From Patescibacteria group bacterium (GTDB lineage: Bacteria > Patescibacteriota > Minisyncoccia > Phycocordibacterales > JAGLOS01), in the NCBI GenBank assembly GCA_018814635.1, contig JAHIYV010000122.1, positions 1 to 5,470 on the forward strand: a DNA stretch of 5,470 nucleotides. The letters run 5' to 3'. The position numbers and the translations under genes are program-made. The first letter of the stretch is position 1; each line of letters opens with the position of its first letter. Shown in pieces: positions 1 through 4,688 of this stretch. The notes under the pieces were generated by a model. That model made no database searches. It saw only the letters and a list, made by a program, of their open reading frames with translations, and had not been told where the DNA came from.

Positions 1-184
1 CTGCCGCCTTTCCGAATTTTCGCGAGGGGACTTCCGCGCCGCCACAAGCGGCGAAATGCGTTCGGACTAATTCAAGAATACTGCACCAGACAGGAAAAGT
101 CAAAGAGTTTTGGTTCGCCTCGCTTCGCTCGGCGACTAATTCGTATTCAATTTTGGGGGTAAAAACGAATTCACGATTTCGCAT
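1..184 (-). other. Open frame running off the left edge, sharing its first ~31 codons with the recombinase C-terminus
   Basis: Read on the minus strand, the frame opens at ATG (184-182). It passes through the 92-bp repeat, giving the same residues as the end of the recombinase (FVFTPKIEYELV, then the ERSEA stretch, then LTFP). It continues without a stop to base 1 with a different tail that begins VWCSILELVRTHF. The recombinase itself ends TWCPR and then stops. No ribosome binding site was seen in front of the ATG, so independent expression is doubtful. It could be the C-terminal remnant of another recombinase copy, an alternative tail joined on by inversion, or chance. Bases 37-53 also form a 6-bp G+C hairpin (CGCCGC/GCGGCG, 5-nt loop). 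I do not recognise the tail. Nothing else was seen in bases 1-91. Confidence 0.25.
92..183 (+). repeat. Left arm of a perfect 92-bp inverted repeat
   Basis: The reverse complement of this stretch is identical, base for base, to 1587-1678. The match stops at both ends: 184 mismatches 1586, and three mismatches follow at 89-91. After these a 6-base match (GCACCA at 83-88, TGGTGC at 1682-1687) resumes. The arm includes the low-complexity GCCTCGCTTCGCTCGGC block. Its second ATTTTGGGGG begins at 183, giving a direct repeat with 150-159. It lies in the probable 5' untranslated or promoter region of the recombinase. Confidence 0.95.
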
Positions 185-226
185 TTTGGGGGAAGGAAAT
201 TTTTTAATCCTTAATCCAATATAATT

Positions 227-1696
227 ATGAAATATATACTTTATGCTCGTAAATCTACCGAAGAAGATGATAGACAAGTGCTTTCGATTGAAGCGCAACT
301 CATAGAGTTGCAAGAGTATACCGCCAAAGAAAAACTTGAAATTGTCGCTTCCTTTCAGGAAGCCAAAACCGCAAAAGAACCCGGGCGAATTAAATTCGCA
401 GAAATGTTGGCAATTCTCGAATCCGGAAAGGCTGACGGAATAATTTCATGGCACCCCGATAGATTGGCTCGCAATTCTGTAGACGGCGGAAAGATTATTC
501 ATTTTGTAGATCGCGGCTTGATTAAGTCCCTAAAATTTCCCACTTTCTGGTTTGAACCGACACCACAAGGATTATTTATGCTCAATATCGCGTTCGGGCA
601 ATCAAAATATTTTGTAGATAATTTGCGAGAGAATGTGAAAAGAGGTTTACGCCAAAAGATACGAAATGGAACATGGCCCGGCTGGGCTCCGGTTGGCTAT
701 ACCAATAACCCCAAAACTCGCGGGATTGATGTTGATAGTGAGAAAGCTCCTAAAGTTAAGAAATTATTTGAAATGTACGCCACCGGAGCATATACGCTTC
801 ATTCTCTTGCAAATTGGTCTAAGAAAAAAAATTTAGTTGGTAATCTCGGTAAGCCGCTGGTTATCGCTAATATTCAGAAAAATCTACAAAATGTTTTCTA
901 TCTCGGTTTGATGAAGTGGAAAGGGGAAATTTTTGAGGGAAAGCACGAGCCGTTAATCTCAAAGAAACTTTTTGATACTTGCAAAGAAGTGATGTTGAAA
1001 CGTGGAAAAGTACAGGAAATTCGTAAACACCATTTTGCTTTTCTTGGCCTTCTCAAATGTGCTTCCTGCGGTTGCTCAATCACCGGAGAGCGACAGAAAG
1101 GACATAATTACTACCGTTGCACCAAAAAGAAAGGGCTTTGCCAAGAAAAGCACTATCTCCGCGAGGAAGCACTAACCGAACAAATCACTTCTTATCTTCA
1201 AAAAGTTTCTTTATCGAGCCAAGACACGAAGAAAGTTTTGGCGGCGTTAGACAGCGAACAGAAAAAAGCGCGAGAAAGTGCACAAGCCGAGGTTAGCGTT
1301 TTGAAAGAGCAATTAGCGAGCATAGAAACAAAGTTGGTAAAACTCCTAGACATCTATCTCGCAGACGCTTTATCTACAGAAGAATACGCCGCCAAAAAAC
1401 AGAGTTTGCTTTCCCAAAAGGTCGCGCTTGCAGAGAAAATTATCGACTTTGAGCAAAAGGGGGTGTCTTGGCTCGAACCGGCTCGTGAGTTCGTAAAATC
1501 CTTAAATCAAGCCGCGAATCTGCTTTCCTCTCCCAATCCTTCCGCAATGACAACATTTCTGAAAAACATCGGCTCGAACCATATTTTGCGAAATCGTGAA
1601 TTCGTTTTTACCCCCAAAATTGAATACGAATTAGTCGCCGAGCGAAGCGAGGCGAACCAAAACTCTTTGACTTTTCCTACGTGGTGCCCTCGGTAG
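227..1696 (+). CDS. Large serine recombinase (resolvase/invertase superfamily), site-specific DNA integrase
   Basis: This 489-residue protein has the layout of large serine integrases. The N-terminal resolvase catalytic domain (about 1-140) begins MKYILYARKS, with Arg8 and the nucleophile Ser10. WHPDRLARN (75-83) supplies the conserved active-site arginines. A recombinase DNA-binding domain spans about 150-265 (WPGWAPVGY at 150-158; FYLGLMKWKGEIFEGKHEPL near 224-243). A zinc ribbon follows with Cys278, Cys281, Cys298 and Cys305, then a long charged coiled coil (about 335-412). Such enzymes make double-strand cuts with a 5'-phosphoserine link and exchange strands between two att sites; this is family knowledge. 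The start is fixed by the conserved N-terminus, although no Shine-Dalgarno sequence sits at normal distance (a GGAAGG at about 191-196 is too far). The last ~30 codons form one arm of a 92-bp inverted repeat. The final 15 bases overlap the tRNA-Arg gene on the opposite strand, so the TWCPR tail is partly antisense tRNA. No frameshift is visible. The target site is unknown. Confidence 0.93.
   Translation: MKYILYARKSTEEDDRQVLSIEAQLIELQEYTAKEKLEIVASFQEAKTAKEPGRIKFAEMLAILESGKADGIISWHPDRLARNSVDGGKIIHFVDRGLIKSLKFPTFWFEPTPQGLFMLNIAFGQSKYFVDNLRENVKRGLRQKIRNGTWPGWAPVGYTNNPKTRGIDVDSEKAPKVKKLFEMYATGAYTLHSLANWSKKKNLVGNLGKPLVIANIQKNLQNVFYLGLMKWKGEIFEGKHEPLISKKLFDTCKEVMLKRGKVQEIRKHHFAFLGLLKCASCGCSITGERQKGHNYYRCTKKKGLCQEKHYLREEALTEQITSYLQKVSLSSQDTKKVLAALDSEQKKARESAQAEVSVLKEQLASIETKLVKLLDIYLADALSTEEYAAKKQSLLSQKVALAEKIIDFEQKGVSWLEPAREFVKSLNQAANLLSSPNPSAMTTFLKNIGSNHILRNREFVFTPKIEYELVAERSEANQNSLTFPTWCPR
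1587..1678 (-). repeat. Right arm of the 92-bp inverted repeat, inside the recombinase gene
   Basis: This is an exact inverted copy of 92-183. It encodes about residues 454-484 of the recombinase, the last segment before the stop. Because the arm is coding, an inversion between the arms would leave these residues unchanged and replace only the final five (TWCPR). Confidence 0.95.
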
Positions 1697-1756
1697 GAAT
1701 CGAACCTACATCAAGAGCTTAGAAGGCTCCCGTTCTATCCGTTGAACTACGAGGAC
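1682..1756 (-). tRNA. tRNA-Arg, anticodon TCT (reads AGA), with encoded CCA
   Basis: The minus strand folds as a full cloverleaf. The acceptor is GTCCTCG/CGAGGGC (one T-G wobble), the D arm is GTTC/GAAC with GG in the loop, and the anticodon arm is GGAGC/GCTCT with loop CTTCTAA. The T arm is GTAGG/CCTAC with loop TTCGATT, followed by discriminator A and an encoded CCA at 1684-1682. The anticodon TCT lies at 1723-1721 and assigns arginine (AGA codons). The variable loop is a short 4 nt. The 3' end overlaps the last 15 bases of the convergent recombinase gene. No strong promoter was found just upstream; co-transcription with the pil operon on the same strand is possible. Confidence 0.96.
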
Positions 1757-1778
1757 AAAAAATCTAGTCTACCCAGAA

Positions 1779-1814
1779 GTACTTAGAAGGTACTTAGAAG
1801 CTCAACTCCTAAGT
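1779..1814 (-). repeat. Tandem 11-bp repeat merging into a 9-bp hairpin upstream of tRNA-Arg
   Basis: GTACTTAGAAG occurs twice in tandem (1779-1789 and 1790-1800). On the minus strand, ACTTAGGAG (1814-1806) pairs with CTTCTAAGT (1800-1792) around a 5-nt loop, with a single G-U wobble. On the plus strand that wobble becomes an A-C mismatch, so the structure favours minus-strand RNA. The tandem repeat gives a second copy of the 3' arm and so an alternative pairing. No T-run follows, so it is not a standard intrinsic terminator. It lies between the last pil-operon gene and the tRNA and could be a processing or weak termination site. Confidence 0.5.
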
Positions 1815-1865
1815 AAACTATTTCTAAACACCTGACACCAAATATAGCAACATTGTGTAATGAGG

Positions 1866-2285
1866 TCAATGAATGACTTTTATTCCTTCGGGAAAATCGT
1901 GCCTTCCAGACACACTATCTTCCTGCTCGCCAGAAGACCTGTCACCCCCGTCACCCCAATTTTCTACATCAAACAATATTGGGTTTTCCAAAAGATTATT
2001 GTGCTCTTTTTCTTTTTTTTCATAGTACTCAATAACCGTAGATAATTCTTTTCTAAAACCTTCAATATCATATTGAACAACCACAGATTGATTTATTGTC
2101 CCTTCCTCAAAACTACTCAAATAAATATCCACAAGTACATAACGAGTGAAAAAAACCAAAAAAAGAATCATGGCAACACTCACAAACAAAATAATCCCCC
2201 AATCATAATTAGGCGTAAGATGAAGTTTAGATTGATCTCTGTCGCGGTATGTCATTATTTTATTATATAATTTTGAACTATTCAT
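1866..2285 (-). CDS. Small bitopic membrane protein of unknown family, fourth gene of the pil operon
   Basis: This 139-residue protein is not recognised. It has a short basic N-terminus (KLYNKIMTYRDRDQSK, within 5-20) and one strong membrane segment at about 29-53 (from WGIILFVSV to RYVL). An extracytoplasmic part of about 85 residues follows, with a charged helical stretch (FRKELSTVIEYYEKKEKEH, 77-95) and a polar, glycine- and acid-rich tail. By the positive-inside rule the N-terminus is cytoplasmic, the same topology as PilN and PilO. It starts 12 bp after pilO on the same strand and ends with TGA, so it is probably cotranslated with pilO. No clear Shine-Dalgarno sequence precedes the ATG; Met11 is an alternative start. 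A run of eight T (2013-2020, plus strand) lies in the gene. By position it could be a lineage-specific pilus assembly partner in the place where pilP sits elsewhere, but no PilP lipobox or beta domain is visible. Function is inferred from context only. Confidence 0.75.
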   Translation of the reverse strand: MNSSKLYNKIMTYRDRDQSKLHLTPNYDWGIILFVSVAMILFLVFFTRYVLVDIYLSSFEEGTINQSVVVQYDIEGFRKELSTVIEYYEKKEKEHNNLLENPILFDVENWGDGGDRSSGEQEDSVSGRHDFPEGIKVIH

Positions 2286-2297
2286 AAATTTTACTAG

Positions 2298-2819
2298 TTA
2301 TTTTATTCCAGACCCTAAACCCGGTAAATCAATAACAATCATTCCTTGCCACTGAGCAGTTTTTTCTTTTTTCTCTACAAGAACACTTTTGGTTGTCAGA
2401 TTAATTGGCAAGCGTTCAATAAGCGCCGCAAAATACATCACATTGTTAAAAGATCCATTAAAAGAAATATTAAGCTGAAGATCATCTTGTGATTTATTGC
2501 TTCTTATTTCAACACCAACGAGCGCTTGTTCGCCGAGCTTCTCAACAGACTCAAGAAATTCAACATAGTTATATTCATCAATTAGATATTGGTCAATTTT
2601 TTTATGCGCGGGCTCAATTTCTTTTTTAAGAAAGTTTAATGTCTCAGAAGAATATGTTTTTTGCATTTCTCTCGTTTCTATTTTTTTTCTGAGAGAACTT
2701 ATTTTATTAGTACTCATATTTATTTTATACCAAAAGAAAAGACCGCTGCCTATTAGAAAAATATCTATCACAACGACAATTATAAATAAAAAAGCTGTTT
2801 TATTGAGATGTGTTTTCAT
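2298..2819 (-). CDS. pilO: PilO-like type IV pilus inner-membrane alignment protein
   Basis: At 173 residues this is a little shorter than typical PilO (about 200). A membrane segment at about 7-31 (AFLFIIVVVIDIFLIGSGLF) is followed by a charged coiled coil at about 33-80 (KISSLRKKIETREMQ onward). A C-terminal alpha/beta region at about 85-170 has the pattern expected of the PilO ferredoxin-like domain, including NVMYFAALIERLP (126-138) and a closing strand MIVIDLPGLG. PilO forms heterodimers with PilN and links the cytoplasmic PilM ring to the rest of the pilus machine; this is family knowledge. The start codon lies inside the end of pilN (20-bp overlap), and no Shine-Dalgarno sequence is visible, which points to translational coupling. 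Identification rests on topology, fold pattern and gene order more than on invariant residues. Confidence 0.8.
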   Translation of the reverse strand: MKTHLNKTAFLFIIVVVIDIFLIGSGLFFWYKINMSTNKISSLRKKIETREMQKTYSSETLNFLKKEIEPAHKKIDQYLIDEYNYVEFLESVEKLGEQALVGVEIRSNKSQDDLQLNISFNGSFNNVMYFAALIERLPINLTTKSVLVEKKEKTAQWQGMIVIDLPGLGSGIK

Positions 2820-3342
2820 TATAATGTTTTAGTTTAATCTTTAAAGAAAAAGAAATATTTTCTTTTTGTGTGATATTTGAAAAAGGATAATTAACTGGTA
2901 AAAATATCTCATGCGCACTTATTGCAATAATAAAATCTTGTAAATTTTTTCTGTAAAGAGCATTCCCGTTAACCATTAATTGACCATCTGTGTATGCAAT
3001 GCGCGTAAGCAACACCTCTTTTGGCGTAATTTCAATAATTGCTTTAAATATTCCGTAAGCAATTTGAGGAGAATCTTTTTCGTGTTTCAATAACTTTAAT
3101 TTTGTCCAAGTGTTTTTTAGCGATGTCTCCACGGTGGTTGTAGTGTCGTTGTTCCCAAGAACAGTACTATGATTACGACTTAATTCTATTAGCCGATTAC
3201 CAAGCAATATATATACGAATGCTAACAAAATTGTTAAGAATAAAAGTAGTGCTCCAAGCATAGACAAAAGTACAACAAAGACACGAGAGGTGTATTCTTT
3301 GTATATCTCTTTTTTTTTATTCTGAGGAAGTAAATTTGTCAT
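2800..3342 (-). CDS. pilN: PilN-like type IV pilus inner-membrane assembly protein
   Basis: This 180-residue protein opens MTNLLPQNKKKEIYKEY. The NLLP motif (residues 3-6) followed by a basic helix is the cytoplasmic tail by which PilN docks in a groove of PilM. A membrane segment (about 20-48) follows, then a coiled coil and an alpha/beta periplasmic-type domain (about 93-175; ITPKEVLLTRIAYTDGQLMVNGNA is the usual beta hairpin before the helix). Length matches the family. It starts 9 bp after pilM and overlaps pilO by 20 bp. A weak Shine-Dalgarno sequence, AGGT, overlaps the pilM stop codon. Nine consecutive A (plus-strand T run 3310-3318) encode Lys9-Lys11 near the gene start, a place where slippage would abolish the protein. 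Confidence 0.85.
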   Translation of the reverse strand: MTNLLPQNKKKEIYKEYTSRVFVVLLSMLGALLLFLTILLAFVYILLGNRLIELSRNHSTVLGNNDTTTTVETSLKNTWTKLKLLKHEKDSPQIAYGIFKAIIEITPKEVLLTRIAYTDGQLMVNGNALYRKNLQDFIIAISAHEIFLPVNYPFSNITQKENISFSLKIKLKHYNENTSQ

Positions 3343-3346
3343 ATTT

Positions 3347-3354
3347 GTTACCTA
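3347..3354 (-). promoter_or_regulatory. Weak ribosome binding site of pilN overlapping the pilM stop codon
   Basis: The minus strand reads TAGGTAAC, where TAG is the pilM stop (3354-3352) and AGGT is a short Shine-Dalgarno match 7 nt before the pilN ATG at 3342. The overlap suggests that ribosomes finishing pilM restart on pilN. The match is only four bases. Confidence 0.4.
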
Positions 3355-4446
3355 TGATATGTCTTGCGACAGGGTAAGCCCTACTGCTGTTGCATATTGT
3401 AAAGAATTTTCAAAAGAAATATCTGGAATATATTTCTCAAAAGAATTCATGTTTCCAAAAACATTTGCAAGTCGTATGTTAGGATGCAAATCTATTGCTA
3501 GGTAATCCAAAAAACCCAAAAGGTTAGATAAACCGCCACAAAGAATAATGTTGTCTATTAGGGGACGCTTCGCACCAAAAAAATTATTATGCGTATTCCA
3601 ATATTGATAATGCTTAACTACTTCACTTTTGAGCGCGGAGATAGTCGGGACTAATGCTCGTAGAATTCTTTGGTCCTTTTCTTCAACTAAAAATCCTTTT
3701 TCTATTTTAAGTTTTTCCGCCTCCTTAAAACTAATTGAAAATTCACGGGCAAGGGCGTGTGTAATAATGTTTCCGCCAATACTAATTGTTGATGTAAAGC
3801 GTACTACTCCCTGAGAAACAACAGAAAGTCCTGTTTTGGTTCTTCCAAAATTAAGTAGCATAAAAGTACCCTTGTCTCCTTTAGGAACCACGGCGCGAGC
3901 TATGGCATGTGCTTCAACCTCAAAACGAAACGGTATAATACCTGCGCCCAAAAAAAGTTCTATATATTCATCAAAAATATTTTTTGGGTAAACGGAAACG
4001 CTGACCTCAATAAAAGCTAAGTTTTCCTTAGGGTCAGCTCCGCGAATAACATCGTGAACAATTACAACATTTTGTGCTGAAAGCGGAACTCTTTCTTCAA
4101 TATGAAGTTCTAAATAGTCATAAATCTCACTCAGTTTCATTTTGGGAACCCTCATAATAAACACATAGCCATGTTGTTCTGTTAAAGAAACATTCACAAA
4201 TCGTAATCCATAATCTTCTCTCATTTGGATAAAAATTTTCTGCATTTTTGCCATATCCACAATGCGACCAGACTTAACAAGCCCCGGCGTAATAAGCCTC
4301 GTGTCTTGTTGTTTAATGGTGTGTCCGTCTGTGGTAAATTCAAGTTCTAAAATATGAACAGACTCATCAGACAAATCAATTCCAATGCTCGGCGTTCTTA
4401 AAAACCGTGGTGGCGGAAACAATCTAAAAAATCCATTATTTTTCAT
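3352..4446 (-). CDS. pilM: PilM, actin-like cytoplasmic ATPase-fold protein of the type IV pilus
   Basis: This 364-residue protein has the length and fold pattern of PilM in the FtsA/actin superfamily. Phosphate-1 motif: IGIDLSDESVHILEL (21-35). A 1C-like subdomain includes MRVPKMKLSEIYDYLELHIE (98-117). Phosphate-2 region: LLNFGRTKTGLSVV (197-210), followed by SIGGNIITHALA (222-233) and the helix AREFSISFKEAEKLK. Adenosine motif: IILCGGLSNLLGFLDYL (300-316). The C-terminus YATAVGLTL (351-359) is typical. PilM forms a cytoplasmic ring and binds the PilN N-terminus, connecting pilus motors to the membrane platform; this is family knowledge. It is the first gene of the operon. There is no Shine-Dalgarno sequence, but a TATAAT box ends 7 bp before the ATG, suggesting a leaderless message. 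One oddity is that the phosphate-2 aspartate usual in PilM (D-x-G) is Asn199, so nucleotide hydrolysis may be altered. Confidence 0.93.
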   Translation of the reverse strand: MKNNGFFRLFPPPRFLRTPSIGIDLSDESVHILELEFTTDGHTIKQQDTRLITPGLVKSGRIVDMAKMQKIFIQMREDYGLRFVNVSLTEQHGYVFIMRVPKMKLSEIYDYLELHIEERVPLSAQNVVIVHDVIRGADPKENLAFIEVSVSVYPKNIFDEYIELFLGAGIIPFRFEVEAHAIARAVVPKGDKGTFMLLNFGRTKTGLSVVSQGVVRFTSTISIGGNIITHALAREFSISFKEAEKLKIEKGFLVEEKDQRILRALVPTISALKSEVVKHYQYWNTHNNFFGAKRPLIDNIILCGGLSNLLGFLDYLAIDLHPNIRLANVFGNMNSFEKYIPDISFENSLQYATAVGLTLSQDIS

Positions 4447-4453
4447 GGCTTTA

Positions 4454-4459
4454 ATTATA
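4454..4459 (-). promoter_or_regulatory. Consensus -10 box for the pilM operon, spaced for a leaderless transcript
   Basis: The minus strand carries TATAAT at 4459-4454, followed by seven bases and then the pilM ATG (4446). Transcription normally starts about 7 nt past the -10 box, at or next to the A of the ATG. Candidate -35 sequences are weak: TTGAAT (4480-4475) at 15-bp spacing, or TTTTGA at 17 bp. In such A+T-rich DNA a chance match is possible, but the absence of any Shine-Dalgarno sequence supports it. Confidence 0.5.
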
Positions 4460-4532
4460 ATGGAAAAAGTAAAAATTCAAAAGGAAAAAATTGACAAGAA
4501 AAAATTGCAATTCAAAATTGTTAAAAATGAAC

Positions 4533-4587
4533 GAATGAGCGAGGGAATGAGCGAGGTTGGAATGAGCGAGGTTGAACCTCGCTCATT
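4533..4587. repeat. Triplicate 12-15-bp repeat ending in a 27-bp palindrome
   Basis: GAATGAGCGAGG (4533-4544) is followed by two copies of GAATGAGCGAGGTTG (4545-4559, 4560-4574). AACCTCGCTCATT (4575-4587) comes next and is the exact inverse of the third copy, making a 13-bp-arm palindrome (4561-4587). One inverted arm therefore faces three direct copies, so alternative hairpins are possible. No T-run follows on either strand, so it is not a standard terminator. It sits between the VTT-protein terminator and the pilM promoter. GAGCGAG-type low complexity also occurs in the 92-bp repeat (GAGCGAAGCGAGG). Confidence 0.85.
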
Positions 4588-4628
4588 GCGAATAAAAATG
4601 TACGTGTTAAAAAATCCAAACTAATTTT

Positions 4629-4676
4629 AAAAAGCAACGGTCGTCCACTTGGAGGTCGAACCTCCAAGTGGACGAC
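4629..4676 (-). terminator. Intrinsic terminator of the VTT membrane-protein gene
   Basis: On the minus strand, GTCGTCCACTTGGAGG pairs perfectly over 16 bp with CCTCCAAGTGGACGAC around the loop TTCGA (stem 4676-4661 with 4655-4640). CGTTGC and then TTTTT (4633-4629) follow. The hairpin begins 12 bp after the stop codon at 4689. No T-run follows on the plus strand, so it acts leftward. The T-run is short and starts 6 nt after the stem. The right side overlaps a direct repeat of TGGACGACAT (4669-4678, 4680-4689) that runs into the stop codon of the gene. Confidence 0.65.
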
Positions 4677-4688
4677 ATCTGGACGACA

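Larger units (their letters stand above)
83..1687. mobile_element. Candidate invertible or minimal mobile unit around the serine recombinase
   Basis: The only gene inside is a large serine recombinase, enclosed by a perfect 92-bp inverted repeat. One boundary lies in the 3' end of a tRNA gene, a favoured docking site for integrating elements. Serine recombinases invert DNA between inverted sites and integrate or excise between direct ones, so the repeat orientation fits inversion. Against classical integration, no direct copy of the tRNA end was seen; only the hexamer GCACCA recurs, in inverted orientation. To the eye, this segment is richer in G+C than the pil genes, consistent with separate ancestry. 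The true limits may extend left beyond the window. Confidence 0.35.

Noticed and set aside
50..88. Possible second tRNA or tRNA fragment ending GCACCA at 88
   Set aside because: The TTCAAGA stretch resembles a T-loop, but ACTAA and ATACT cannot form the T stem and no acceptor or anticodon arm can be drawn.
220..225. TATAAT just before the recombinase ATG as a leaderless promoter
   Set aside because: Only one base separates it from the ATG, so transcription would start inside the gene. No good -35 box was seen.
898..1083. Minus-strand frame inside the recombinase gene
   Set aside because: It is a shadow of a well-supported recombinase domain region on the plus strand.
1860..2270. Plus-strand frames at 1860-2045 and 2073-2270
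   Set aside because: They are antisense to the membrane-protein gene in the pil operon, have no ribosome binding site, and show no domain-like pattern.
3629..3814. Plus-strand frame inside pilM
   Set aside because: It is antisense to a strongly supported pilM segment and has no initiation signal.
4491..4496. Plus-strand TTGACA as a -35 box
   Set aside because: No acceptable -10 box follows at 15-19 bp, and no credible plus-strand gene lies downstream.
4533..4587. Short CRISPR-like array
   Set aside because: The units are 12-15 bp and directly adjacent with no spacers, and no cas gene is present.
4460..4624. Plus-strand 54-codon frame (MEKVKIQKEK..., with repeated MSE units), and its longer form from 4385
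   Set aside because: It consists of the A-rich pilM promoter and the GAATGAGCGAGG repeats translated. It has low complexity, no Shine-Dalgarno sequence, and in the long form overlaps the pilM start antisense.
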